DNA from: Cladocopium goreaui
Taxonomy: Eukaryota > Sar > Dinophyceae > Suessiales > Symbiodiniaceae
Reading direction: 5' to 3'
Length of the DNA stretch: 64,000 bases
Assembly: GCA_947184155.2 (NCBI GenBank)
Contig: CAMXCT020001558.1
Location: forward strand, 565,778 to 629,777
The position numbers and the translations under genes were made by a program. The notes under the pieces were generated by a model, which saw nothing but the letters and a program-made list of their open reading frames with translations, was not told the origin of the DNA and searched no databases. This document shows positions 1-10,690 of the stretch, piece after piece; the stretch's first letter is position 1; each line of letters opens with the position of its first letter.

Positions 1-131
1 GTGCATGTATATGTATATATATATATATATACATAAATATATATATATCTATATAGAGCAACAAAGATAACGATGTGTATTTTCTGACCCTTTCTATAGA
101 CACAGGTATGTAAGTATATATATATATACAC

Positions 132-162
<31 letters not shown>

Positions 163-388
163 ATGACTATATGGGGTTTGCTTGAAAAATAAAACAGGAT
201 ACTCCAAAACCCAATGGACTATCATAATTTTCCCTATTAAAGTAACTATTGATTGTTGATGGGGATTCCCATTTTTAGACCCAACCATATCAATGTGTAT
301 ATATATATATATGTATAGGTGTGTATATATAAATGTAGGTATAAATATAAATATACATATATATGATATATATATATGTATATATATG

Positions 389-421
<33 letters not shown>

Positions 422-800
422 TGATATATAAATATATGTATATATATGATATATATATGTATATATATATGATATATATAAATATATGTATATATATGAT
501 ATATATATATATGTATATATATATGATATATATATATATGTATATATATATATGATATATATATATATACATATGCATCAAATACATATATATATATATA
601 TATGTGTGTACACATATATACATATATGTATTTTATATATAATATACGTATACATAAACATATACATATACGTGTTCACATGTACACATGTACACATATA
701 CACATGTACATATACAATCATATACATATACATATACATACTCACATTCAATATGTATATACATAATTACACATATACATGTACATCAATTTCGAATATT
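1..800. repeat. AT-rich dinucleotide and tetranucleotide microsatellite
   Basis: The stretch is almost entirely (TA)n mixed with TATG, TATC and TACA steps, including many short self-complementary TATATGATATATATA-like blocks between 360 and 560. Long isoleucine/tyrosine open frames exist on both strands only because the repeat lacks stop codons. The piece at about 165-300 is less repetitive, but I see no gene in it. Confidence 0.9.
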
Positions 801-836
801 GAGATTACATATTTTATATTCCTGTGAGGTTTCAAT

Positions 837-985
837 ATGCATTGCGTCTTCAATCGGCGTCTCCTGTGCCTGTTGAGCTCCAAGTCCTTTAAGGCCCATC
901 TGGCAGCCTCAAGGTCCTGCGAAGCGTTTGGTGCTAACCCCTGGCAGTTCGCTGACGACAAACAGCTCTGCAGATCTCAGATGGA
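837..985. other. Short stretch open on both strands, unresolved
   Basis: This GC-balanced island between the microsatellite and a small inverted-repeat element is open on the plus strand (contains NPWQFADDKQLC) and on the minus strand (contains DLEAARWALKDLEL after a possible acceptor CTTCGCAG). One of them may be an exon. Neither has a matching donor that I can recognise and no family is recognised, so the strand is left open. Confidence 0.15.
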
Positions 986-986
986 A

Positions 987-1074
987 CTGGTTGGTGGTAT
1001 ACCTACCCCTCTGAAAAATGATGGAGTTCGTCAGTTGGGATGATGACATCCCCAACTGAATGGACTACAACCAG
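987..1074. repeat. Small inverted-repeat element, family B, copy 1
   Basis: It starts with CTGGTTGGTGG, contains the family signature ACCCCTCTGAAAAAT and a CAGTTGGGATGATGA / CCCAACTGA inverted pair, and ends in a degenerate ACAACCAG. Related copies lie near 2.2, 3.2 and 48.6 kb. Length below 140 bp with inverted ends and no coding capacity suits a MITE. I saw no copy inside the palindrome. Confidence 0.6.
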
Positions 1075-1739
1075 GGAACCATTCCAAGACTTTCCCATTC
1101 CAAACCGCCCAGCCGCAGCAGCTCATCCATTTTCCCAGCTCTACTTTGGCACGGGCTGTAGGGTTTCCGCCGGTGCCGGCGATGTACTGATGTCACGTTC
1201 AAAAATCAATAAAAGCTCTGTGTCAGAGCCTAACCTGGCCATTTGTTTGCTTAAGATGGACCCCCCGCAAAAAAAAACACACATGCCATTAGTCCCTATA
1301 GTTGTGGTCATTGTGGCGGATTCACCCCTGAGTCTTGCAACATCAAAATACAACATCAAAATAGCCATATCAATACTCACATTATCAAGTAGTCATCTTT
1401 GGGACCCTGATTTTGGAGTTTCATTGTTGAATTTGCCAAATGTCACCAATTGAAAAATAAATAAACAATGATCTTCAGCAAATCAATTCCAAGTAACATC
1501 GTGTTGGACTTGAACTGAGACACAAGGTCGTCCACCGTGTTGATGTACGATGCATCCATAATGGTCCTGAGACACTGGAGTCTATGTTGATACAAAATGT
1601 GACTTTATCTCAAAAATCTGCAAATAAGGTGGGTACCCCCATGTAGCCTGTAGTCTAATATCATTGTCCCATTAAAATCATCATAAATCCACTGTCATTC
1701 ACCCATTCTCGGACAAATCCGTCCTGGTTTCACCTGAAA
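1075..1739. other. Intergenic, nothing recognised
   Basis: The sequence is single-copy within the window. The open frames here are short, are not bounded by convincing splice sites and match no family that I recognise. Confidence 0.5.
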
Positions 1740-1849
1740 TACCCTCTGGTAATTTAACATAGCTATTGATAATGACCATAGAAATAGTGGATTTTCCCAT
1801 TAAAAATGATGGATCTTTCCATAGTTATGTAACAAATTACCAGAGGGTA
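1740..1849. repeat. Small inverted-repeat element, family A, copy 1
   Basis: The ends are inverted repeats: TACCCTCTGGTAATTTAACA at the left, and TTACCAGAGGGTA after ATAGTTATGTAACAAA at the right. Two relatives lie at 1,958-2,062 and 50,657-50,733. The fold spans nearly the whole element, as in MITEs. Flanking TA is compatible with a TA target duplication, but this is inference. Confidence 0.75.
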
Positions 1850-1957
1850 CATAAGACTGAGAGATTAGAAAGATCCATTGATTCGAAACCATCCATCAGC
1901 ATCCATTGTTGATCGGATTTTATGTTTTTTTTTTGCGAGATTAACCTAAACTATAGT

Positions 1958-2062
1958 TACCATCTGCTTATTTAACATAGCCATGGAAAATCACCATTTT
2001 GAATAAGTAAACCATCTATAAATGGGCAATTTTCCATGGCTATGTTAAATAACCAGAGGGTA
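1958..2062. repeat. Small inverted-repeat element, family A, copy 2
   Basis: The element runs from TACCATCTGCTTATTTAACA to TATGTTAAATAACCAGAGGG. The inner part also pairs (CATGGAAAATCACCATTT against AAATGGGCAATTTTCCATG), so the whole unit can fold into one long hairpin. Copy 1 lies about 110 bp upstream. Confidence 0.75.
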
Positions 2063-2221
2063 CCCCCCCAAAAAAAACAAACAGATCAAGTATCCTCCTT
2101 AGAATTTTGCCCTCACTGGACTCCTGACCGTTGATCTGTCATGTCAGACCTCTACGATGGGTTTTAGTTGCTCCATCTTTTTCGTTTAAGTCTTCATAAA
2201 ATGCCAATTATATCTACCAAT

Positions 2222-2359
2222 CTGGTTGGTGGTTTCAACCCCTCTGAAAAATATGAAAATCAGTTGGGATTATTATTCATGGAAATATTCATAGTCAGTT
2301 ATGATTTTTCAACCCCAACCACCAATGGACAAATAAAACATGTTCCAAACCACCAATGG
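2222..2359. repeat. Small inverted-repeat element, family B, copy 2
   Basis: It begins CTGGTTGGTGGTTTCAACCC and ends with CCAAACCACCAATGG, with the family signature CCCCTCTGAAAAATATGA inside. It lies directly before the exon-like island that follows. Confidence 0.6.
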
Positions 2360-2626
2360 CAGCAATGCCGCAGTCCCAAAAACTGCCGTTGTGCGACACC
2401 AAAGCCCAGCACCCGGGTGTTGTCATTGTATCCAAGTAAGGGAACTAAAAAGGGGATAAAAGGGGATGGAACGGTAATCTATCAAGATCTTAGTAGGACC
2501 TTGAGTTCCTATCTTTTTTGCAGGTTCCCGATTGTGTTCAATTCACCGAGCATCTGTCTCCAACGCCCCAAGCCACCCACGACACTGGACACAAAGTCCT
2601 GATCCCAGGAACTTCCGACCATGGTG
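2360..2626 (+). CDS. Candidate two-exon gene fragment, function unknown
   Basis: The support is a clean intron rather than a family match. Sequence up to 2,435 is followed by the donor GTAAGGG. After 88 bases the acceptor TATCTTTTTTGCAG gives a second exon from 2,524. Two frames run across the junction. One joins PAPGCCHCIQ to VPDCVQFTEHL and stays open to a possible donor near 2,626 (GGTG before GTAGCA). The other joins AQHPGVVIVS to FPIVFNSPS and stops at TKS. No conserved domain is recognised in either. The upstream limit is unknown because a small repeat element abuts the first exon. The opposite strand is also open, but its splice signals are weaker. Confidence 0.35.
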
Positions 2627-3036
2627 GTAGCATGATAAACATTATCCCCAACTATGTATACCCAATATGATTTTGTTGATGATAACATTATCTGTGAAAC
2701 CAATCACATATGTTTGAAAAATAAAAGGAATATAATGGAATATCAATGGAATATCGTGGAATATCATATCCAATTTCAACACACTATAAACCCTCATTAG
2801 GGATCATTCGGGATGGTTGGGCACGTTGGGCACAAGTTGGACCATCTACCCATGGCATCTGGCATAGAGCCTGGTCATTCATGCATCCATGGACCTGATC
2901 TCACGTGGTTCATGCGATCGTTTTTCTCTTATAAACATTGGGTTGCTTTCCAACCCTCTCGAAATAGGATTCTGTCTCGCAATCCAAAAATCGGAATCTA
3001 TCTCATCTCTCAATCCATCTTTGCTTCTATCTAAAG
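2627..3036. other. Intergenic or intronic, nothing recognised
   Basis: It contains a short run of GGAATATC repeats near 2,728-2,770. No exon is supported. Confidence 0.4.
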
Positions 3037-3139
3037 CTCTCTAAATCGATATCCTGTGATTCTGTCATACCGCACCCCATCCCAACATGTCCTCCGTTTT
3101 GATGCCAAGATTCGCCCTGAGCACAGAATCTCAGGGCAG
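3037..3139 (+). CDS. Candidate exon, unknown protein
   Basis: The acceptor TTTGCTTCTATCTAAAG has a pyrimidine tract and opens a frame containing VLRFDAKIRPEHRISGQ. No GT donor follows directly. A GC donor (TTTG before GCTCAC) near 3,152 is possible. The minus strand is also open here, so strand assignment is tentative. It may belong to the same transcript as the island at 2.4-2.6 kb, but no frame continuity can be shown. Confidence 0.25.
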
Positions 3140-3160
3140 CCCCCATTTGGCTCACAATCC

Positions 3161-3280
3161 CAATTGACTGCTTGGCGATATACCTACCCCTCTGAAAAAT
3201 ATGAGTCAGTTGGGATGATGAAATTCCCAACTGAATGGGAAAATAAAATTCATGTTCCAAACCACCAACCAGTTGAATGA
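3161..3280. repeat. Small inverted-repeat element, family B, copy 3
   Basis: Outer ends CAATTGACTGCTTGG and CCAACCAGTTGAATG form an imperfect inverted pair. The inner CCCCTCTGAAAAATATGA and CAGTTGGGATGATGA signatures match the other family B copies. Confidence 0.65.
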
Positions 3281-3614
3281 TTGTCTTTTCATTTGCACCT
3301 GATTTTGTTGGGGAACCCAATTGTTATCTGCAGGCAAAAATCACCATTACGTTGCTATTTTGCAGGCAAAAGCTCAGAATTCAGTTGTCATTTTTTTGCA
3401 AAGCGAAAACAACACTTAAAAAACACAGTACGCCGCTTTAATCATCAGGTACGATAATGTGAATTTCAAAATTGGGGGTTAAGCCATTTTTTTTAATGGC
3501 AACAATGATGTTCAACTATGGCTTTGAGACTAACGTCACGTATCCCATCCCATTGCACTGGTCCGTAAATATGGTATCCCTATAAATTGACAGAAAAAAA
3601 ACAATTTAAGCCAG
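3281..3614. other. Intergenic, nothing recognised
   Basis: Two short TTTGCAGGCAAAA direct repeats are visible near 3,330-3,370. There is no coding signal. Confidence 0.4.
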
Positions 3615-3725
3615 TTCATGAGGTAAATCCAATCATAAACCATCCAGTAACCAATATGCCCAATAGAAATAAACCTCTGTTAGGGATAGTTGTACTGTCG
3701 GTTTTACCTCATGAATTTTGGGATG
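3615..3725. repeat. Inverted-repeat element just outside the palindrome
   Basis: Perfect 13 bp inverted ends (TTCATGAGGTAAA and TTTACCTCATGAA) enclose about 85 bp. The element lies 50 bp outside the left end of the giant palindrome. It could be a MITE or a fragile-site hairpin. Confidence 0.6.
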
Positions 3726-3784
3726 ATATATGTAGGGATGATTTAATACTATTCTGACCCCCGATATCCACCATAATCCGCCGA

Positions 3785-3808
3785 CCCCGGCCTTCGCCAA
3801 GGCCGGGG
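3785..3808. repeat. GC hairpin at outer end of left arm
   Basis: CCCCGGCCTT, a four-base loop, then AAGGCCGGGG form a perfect 10 bp stem nine bases inside the palindrome boundary. Confidence 0.85.
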
Positions 3809-3839
3809 CGGCGCCTGGGACCACCGCAGGTGTGGAACT

Positions 3840-4760
3840 TTTCCGCGCGGGCTTTAAGTGTGCGCGGCAGCTTCCACCAAGCCTGGCTGCAGCCTTTGCC
3901 GGTCCAGGGTTGCAGCCTGGCCCTTTGCCTGCACATCCCTCGCGGCAGCTTCCACCAAGCTCCTGGCCGTCAGCGTTCCAGCATTGCAGCCTGCCCTTTG
4001 CCTGCACATAGCCCTCTCTTGTTAGGGCATTCGAGCCTACCGTTTGCCAGGCTTCAAACCCATAAAATGCCTCAAACCCTCCTTTGCCTGCACATAGCCC
4101 TCTCTCGTTAGGGCATTCGAGCCTGCCGTTTGCCAGCCTTCAAACCCTTAAAACCCCTCAAACCCTCCGCGGCAGCTTCCACCAAGGTTGCAGCCTGCCC
4201 TTTGCCTGCACATCCCTCGCGGCAGCTTCTACCAAGCTCCTTGGCGGTCAGCGTTCCAGCATTGCAGCCTGCCCTTTGCCTGCACTTAGCCCTCTCTTGT
4301 TCGGCATTCGAGCCTGCCGTTTGCCAGCTTCTACCAAGCTCCTGGCCGTCAGCGTTCCAGCATTGCAGCCTGCCCTTTGCCTGCACATAGCCCTCTCTTG
4401 TTAAGGCATTCGAGCCTGCCGTTTGCCAGGCTTCAAACGCTTAAAACCCTTAAAACCCTCCTTTGCCTGCACATAGCCTTCTCTCGTTAGGGCATTCGAG
4501 CCTGCCGTTTGCCAGGCTTCAAACGCTTAAAACCCTTAAAACCCTCCTTTGCCTGCACATAGCCCTCTCTCGTTAGGGCATTCGAGCCTGCCGTTTACCG
4601 GCTTCAAACCCATAAAATGCTTCAAACCCTCCTTTGCCTGCACATAGCCCTCTCTCATTAGGGCATTCGAGGCAGCTGCCACCACGCCCTCTGGCCGGCA
4701 GCCTTTGCTGTTCCAGGGTTGCAGCCTGCCCTTTGCCTGCACATCCCTCGCGGCAGCTGC
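3840..4760. repeat. 85-95 bp tandem repeat block (left arm)
   Basis: Units contain CCTTTGCCTGCACATAGCCC, TCTCTCGTTAGGGCATTCGA and GCCTGCCGTTTGCCAGGCTT, with AAACCCTTAAAACCCTCC linkers. A second unit type built on TCAGCGTTCCAGCATTGCAG is interspersed. About ten units are seen. The open frames crossing it are by-products. Confidence 0.85.
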
Positions 4761-6985
4761 CACCAAGCCCTCTGGCCGTCAGCGTTCCAGCATTGCAGCC
4801 TGCCCTTTGCCTGCACTGAGCCCTCTCTTGTTCCCCAACAAGCCCAACACGCGCCACTGCCGCACGCAAAAGCCACCACAAGGCCACAGCAATGGCTCAA
4901 GGGCAGTCCGGCCAGCTCCGCAAGGAAAAGGTACCCCAACAAGCCCAACACGCGCCACTCCCGCACGCAAAAGCCACCACAAGGCCACAGCAATGGCTCA
5001 AGAGCACCTCTGGCCGTCAGCGTTGGCTCAAGAGCACCTCTGGCCGTCAGCGTTCCAGCATTGCAGCCTGCCCTTTGCCTGCACTGAGCCCTCTCTTGTT
5101 CCCCAACAAGCCCAACACGCGCCACTGCCGCACGCAAAAGCCACCACAAGGCCACAGCAATGGCTCAAGGGCACCCCACGGCCGCAGCAATGGCTTCTTA
5201 TACGCGTTCAAGGCTGCCGTTTTGCCAGGCCTCAAACGCTCCAAAACTCTCCAAAACCCTCCAAACCCTCCAAAAGTCCGGCCAGCTCCGCAGGGAAAAG
5301 GTACCCCAACAAGCCCAACACGCGCCACTGCCGCACGCAAAAGCCACCACAAGGCCACAGCAATGGCTCAAGGGCACCCCACGGCCGCAGCAATGGCTTC
5401 TTATACGCGTTCAAGGCTGCCGTTTGCCAGGCCTCAAACGCTCCAAAACCCTCCGAAACCCTCCAAACCCTCCAAACCCTCCAAACCCTCCAAAAGTCCG
5501 GCCAGCTCCGCAGGGAAAAGGTACCCCAACAAGTCCAACACGCGCCACTGCCGCACGCAAAAGTCACCACAAGGCCACAGCAATGGCTCAAGGGCACCCC
5601 ACGGCCGCAGCAATGGCTTCTTATACGCGTTCAAGGCTGCCGTTTGCCAGGCCTCAAACGCTCCAAAACCATCCAAACCCTCCAAAAGTCCGGCCAGCTC
5701 CGCAGGGACCCCAACAAGCCCAACACGCGCCACTCCCGCACGCAAAAGCCACCAAGGCCACAGCAATGGCTCAAGAGCACCCCACGGCCGCAGCAATGGC
5801 TTCTTTTATACGCGTTCAAGGCTGCCGTTTGCCAGGCCTCAAACCCTCCAAAACCCTCCAAACCCTCCAAAAGTCCGGCCAGCTCCGCAGGGAAAAGGTA
5901 CCCCAACAAGCCCAACACGCGCCACTCTCGCACGCAAAAGCCACCACAAGGCCACAGCAATGGCTCAAGAGCACCCCACGGCCGCAGCAATGGCTTCTTT
6001 TATACGCGTTCAAGGCTGCCGTTTGCCAGGCCTCAAACCCTCCAAAACCCTCCAAACCCGCCAAAAGTCCGGCCAGCGTCCGCATGGAACAGGTACCTCC
6101 CACAAGCCCAACACGCGCCACTCTCGACTGCCGCACGCAAAAGCCACCACAAGGCCACAGCAATGGCTCAAGGGCACCCCACGGCCGCAGCAATGGCTTC
6201 TTATACGCGTTCAAGGCTGCCGTTTGCCAGGCCTCAAACGCTCCAAAACCCTCCAAACCCTCCAAAAGTCCGGCCAGCTCCGCAAGGAAAAGGTACCCCA
6301 CCAAGCCCAACACGCGCCACTCCCGCACGCAAAAGCCACCACAAGGCCACAGCAATGGCTCAAGAGCACCTCTGGCCGTCAGCGTTCCAGCATTGCAGCC
6401 TGCCCTTTGCCTGCACTGAGCCCTCTCTTGTTCCCCAACAAGCCCAACACGCGCCACTGCCGCACGCAAAAGCCACCACAAGGCCACAGCAATGGCTCAA
6501 GGGCACCCCACGGCCGCAGCAATGGCTTCTTATACGCGTTCAAGGCTGCCGTTTGCCAGGCCTCAAACGCTCCAAAACCCTCCAAACCCTCCAAAAGTCC
6601 GGCCAGCTCCGCAAGGAAAGGTACCCCAACAAGCCCAACACGCGCCACTCCCGCACGCAAAAGCCACCACAAGGCCACAGCAATGGCTCAAGAGCACCCC
6701 ACGGCCGCAGCAATGGCTTCTTTTATACGCGTTCAAGGCTGCCGTTTGCCAGGCCTCAAACCCTCCAAAACCCTCCAAACTCCTCCAAAAGTCCGGCCAG
6801 CTCCGCAGGGAAAAGGTACCCCAACAAGCCCAACACGCGCCACTCCCGCACGCAAAAGCCACCACAAGGCCACAGCAATGGCTCAAGGGCACCCCACGGC
6901 CGCAGCAATGGCTTCTTATACGCGTTCAAGGCTGCCGTTTGCCAGGCCTCAAACGCTCCAAAACCCTCCAAACCCTCCAAAAGTA
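4761..6985. repeat. 190-220 bp GC-rich satellite, open in all plus frames
   Basis: About ten units share CCCAACACGCGCCACT, AAAGCCACCACAAGGCCACA, CACGGCCGCAGCAATGGCTT, ACGCGTTCAAGGCTGCCGTT and a variable number of CCAAACCCT steps. Unit length is not a multiple of three, yet all three plus frames stay open for long distances (one for 2.5 kb, starting near 4,705), because the unit has almost no stop in any frame. The minus strand is also largely open. The shifting frame between units argues against a translated product. The array ends at AAAAGTAAGCC, which resembles a 5' splice site. Confidence 0.85.
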
Positions 6986-7463
6986 AGCCATTATCATGCC
7001 AAATGGTGTTTTCAAATCTTGTTGGTGTTTTCACATTGGTTTATATTTTAAAAAACCTTGTCCCATATACATCATACTTGTGTATACTACATTCCCACCA
7101 TACTTCATCCTGCCTTGTGATGTCCAACTCTACCTGCCACAAATCATCCCCTCCTGCGCTTACTTTCCCTACCATACTTCATCATATCATCATACTGGGC
7201 CTGGTATTTTGTATGTTTTTGAAGGAACATCAAAGCCAGTATTATTTTGTATCTACAAATCATTATTAACACACATACCGTTTATGGATGCATGTTTTGC
7301 CAAATTCAATCGTAAAATTCAAAGAAAAAACTATGATTGTGGTAGTGGGTCAATGCAACGTGTCTACTCAGGCACCAGGGGGGGAGGGGAGGGGGGCAGG
7401 GCATCCCCCAAAAAACACCAAAAACAAACAGAATGGTAATGCAAGAATCCAGGAGCTTCTCAA
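6986..7463. other. Single-copy link with a diverged 790 bp-type piece
   Basis: It holds CATACTTCATC and CACCTGCCACAAAT-like phrases that are recognisable in the following tandem units, so it looks like a decayed unit. A G-run (GGGGGGAGGGGAGGGGGGCA) lies near 7,380. No gene is supported. Confidence 0.5.
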
Positions 7464-8486
7464 ACCTGTTTCAGTCATGGAAAATTGTCATACTTGACTC
7501 ATTTAATTTTATGTTTTTATCCTGGAATCCAGGAGTTTCCACACTGTAGTCATATTGTATGTAGTTAAGGTATGACTATTTTCCATGGCTGAAACAGGAT
7601 CGAAATATTTTCAAATATGAATTTTGCACCCGTGTGCTTGCTCAGCTGAAGGAGTTTGGACCTCAGCTGTCAGCTGGAAGGATGCAGTGCATTCAAGTTT
7701 TAAGAATCGATTGTGATAAAAATTGCCCTGGTCCATTTGATTAGAGTATTTGTCCTGGAATCCAGTATGTGTGAACATTTGATGATATAGTATAAATGTT
7801 TGGATTACCAAAAAAAGTATAATTAAATTTGGAAGGTTTGAGGCAGTTGGCACGATTCCCCAAAAAGCAAGGTTAAGGTCAAGTTTTGTCTCAACATCTT
7901 TGAGTTCTGGTATGTAATCATAGCTTGCCCCTGTGCTTGCCCATCCCACAGGAGTCTGATCCTCAGCTGTCCAGGGGTGGCTAAGCTAGGAAAAAGACAT
8001 TTGAATTATTTATTTTAAAAAAAATGAATCCATTCCAAGTCCATTCCATTTCAAGATCAAGTGTGCTGGATTCTGGAACTCCTTTTTTTTTTCAGGTTGC
8101 AAACTGTCAGATACCTTGTGATGCCCACCTCCACCTGCCACAAATAGGCCCTTCTGTCTTCCTACCCTCACTTTCCCCCATCATACTTCATCATACCTTT
8201 TGATGTCCAAACTTTGATGATATAAAGATTGACATGACTCATTTAATTTTCAAGTGTTGGTCCTGAAATCCACGAGCTTTATGAACCTGTTTCAGTCATG
8301 GAAAATTATCATACTTGACTCATTTAATTTTATGTTTTTATCCTGGAATCCAGGAGCTTCCACACTGTAGTCATCTTGTATGTAGTTAAGCTATGGCAAG
8401 TTTCCATGGCTGAAACAGGTTCGATATATTTTCAAACATGATATTGGCATCATTTTTTTGAAAATATATATATTTTTCTCTTCCAG

Positions 8487-8638
8487 CAGCCTGAACCTGT
8501 GCTTGCTCAGCTGAAGGAGTTTGGACCTCAGCCGAAAGCTGGAAGGATGCAGTGCATTCAAATTTGTTCAAGAATCCAGTATGCGTTGACATATGATGAT
8601 ATAGTATATATGTTTGGATTACCACAAAAACCTCAGAG
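8487..8638 (+). CDS. Repeated exon-like island, copy in unit 2
   Basis: The island is bounded by the acceptor TTTTTCTCTTCCAG and the donor AGAG before GTATGC. Its 50 codons are open (start QPEPVLAQLKEFGPQPKAG, end YMFGLPQKPQ) and end in phase 2, so a skipped or included copy would shift frame. It recurs unchanged in the next unit and with one V to A change in the right arm. No domain is recognised. Against coding: parts of the island resemble non-coding phrases elsewhere in the same unit, which suggests it may have grown from internal repeats. The direction, toward the palindrome centre, is the same as that of the gene at 18.4-20 kb, so it could be an upstream exon of that gene. Confidence 0.35.
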
Positions 8639-9271
8639 GTATGCTTAAACTTGGAAGGTTTGAGGCTCTTGGCACGGTTCCACAAAAAACATGGTCAAGT
8701 TTTATGTTCTTGTATGTAATCATAGCTTGCCCCTGTGCTTGCCCATTCTGCAGGAGTCTGATCCTCAGCTGTCCGGGGTGTGGCTAAGCTAGGAAAAAGA
8801 CATTTGAAATATATATATTTTTTAAAAACTGAATCTATTCCAAGTCCATTCCATTTCAAGATCAAGTGTGCTGGATTCTGGAACTCCTTTTTTTTTCAGG
8901 TTGCAAACTGTCAGATACCTTGTGCACAAATAGGCCCTTCTGTCTTCCTACCCTCACTTTCCCCCCATCATACTTCATCATACCTTTTGATGTCCAAACT
9001 TTGATGATATAAAGATTGACATAACTCATTTAATTTTCAAGTGTTGGTCCTGAAATGCACGAGCTTTATGAACCTGTTTCAGTCATGGAAAATTATCATA
9101 CTTGACTCATTTAATTTTATGTTTTTATCCTGGAATCCAGGAGCTTCCACACTGTAGTCATCTTGTATGTAGTTAAGGTATGACAAGTTTCCATGGCTGA
9201 AACAGGTTCGATATATTTTCGAACATGATATTGGCATCATTTTTTTGAAAATATATTTTTTTCTCTTCCAG

Positions 9272-9423
9272 CAGCCTGAACCTGTGCTTGCTCAGCTGAA
9301 GGAGTTTGGACCTCAGCCGAAAGCTGGAAGGATGCAGTGCATTCAAATTTGTTCAAGAATCCAGTATGCGTTGACATATGATGATATAGTATATATGTTT
9401 GGATTACCACAAAAACCTCAGAG
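9272..9423 (+). CDS. Repeated exon-like island, copy in unit 3
   Basis: It has the same length (152), the same acceptor and donor and the same reading as the copy about 785 bases upstream. A truncated fourth start of the island follows at 10,054 and breaks off near 10,104, where single-copy sequence takes over. Confidence 0.35.
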
Positions 9424-10112
9424 GTATGCTTAAACTTGGAAGGTTTGAGGCTCTTGGCACGGTTCCACAAAAAACATGGTCAAGTTTTATGTTCTTGTAT
9501 GTAATCATAGCTTGCCCCTGTGCTTGCCCATTCTGCAGGAGTCTGATCCTCAGCTGTCCGGGGTGTGGCTAAGCTAGGAAAAAGACATTTGAAATATATT
9601 TATTTTTTAAAAAATGAATCCATTCCAAGCCCATTCCATTTCAAGATCAAGTGTGCTGGATTCTGGAACTCCTTTTTTTTCAGGTTGCAAACTGTCAGGT
9701 GCCTTGTGCGCGAATAGGCCCTTCTGTCTTCCTACCCTCACACTTTCCCCCCATCATACTTCATCATACCTTTTGATGTCCAAACTTTGATGATATAAAT
9801 GACATAACTCATTTAATTTTCAAGTGTTGGTCCTGAAATCGACGAGCTTTCTGAACCTGTTTCAGTCATGGAAAATTATCATACTTGACTCATTTAATTT
9901 TATGTTTTTATCCTGGAATCCAGGAGCTTCCACACTGTAGTCATCTTGTATGTAGTTAAGGTATGACAAGTTTCCATGCCTGAAACAGGTTCGTATATTT
10001 TCAAACATGATATTGGCATCATTTTTTTGAAAATATATATTTTTCTCTTCCAGCAGCCTGAACCTGTGCTTGCTCAGCTGAAAGAGTTTGGACCTCAGCC
10101 GACAATTTGAAG

Positions 10113-10422
10113 AGCTGACTATGAAGCATCAAAAAACAAGCACAGCACAGAGATTTAGATTAATGTCATGTTATGCAAAGTGAACAAATACCAGATAGGA
10201 CAACCTTGCAGCTTATAGCAGGTTCCACCTCCAGAATCTGCCCAGGGTAATCCAAACAGACCTCATGGCAGTCCCAACCTCAAAGCAATGTCAATTGAGC
10301 AAACCTAAAGTGTAACTATGGTTCTCAGATTTTGTTTGCATCAGTAATTGATACAGCAAATTTGTAAGAAATGATGCAGAAAGTCTTTCATTTTACTGGT
10401 GTCTTTACAGCTGTGATGGCAC
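10113..10422. other. Single-copy segment of the arm
   Basis: There is no repeat and no convincing exon. The sequence ends at TGTGATGGCACCACATA, where the TACA tract begins. It is present three times overall (here, 34,150-34,455 and 40,700-41,005). Confidence 0.4.
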
Positions 10423-10659
10423 CACATACATACATACATACATACATACATTACATTACATTTACATCACATACATCACATCACGTCGCATTACATTACA
10501 TTACATAACAAAACATAACATTACATACATACATACATACATACATCCATGCATACATACGTACGTACGTACGTACATACATACATACATACATTTTCAT
10601 GCATACATACATACATACATACATTACATACATTACATACATTACATGCATTACATACA

Positions 10660-10690
<31 letters not shown>

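Larger units (their letters stand above)
7464..10112. repeat. About 790 bp tandem units, 3.4 copies (left arm)
   Basis: The phrase CCTGTTTCAGTCATGGAAAA recurs at about 7,465, 8,290, 9,069 and 9,855, giving spacings of roughly 825, 779 and 786. Each unit has a TCCTGGAATCCAGGA hairpin and, in the plus direction, a 152-base exon-like island. That island is decayed in unit 1, intact in units 2 and 3, and cut off in unit 4. Confidence 0.92.

Noticed and set aside
94-615. 173-codon Tyr/Ile-rich frame in the left microsatellite
   Set aside because: Translation of (TA)n-type repeat; no coding evidence.
5420-5510. CCCTCCAAACCCTCCAAA runs resembling telomere repeats
   Set aside because: They do not match TTTAGGG or TTAGGG, occur inside a larger satellite unit and are not at an end.
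4705-7269. 854-codon open frame in the GC-rich satellite (and its 843-codon mirror at 43,851-46,382)
   Set aside because: All three frames of the same strand are open, units shift frame, and the encoded peptide is only the repeat read in changing frames. Kept as a repeat, with the lack of stops noted as a finding.
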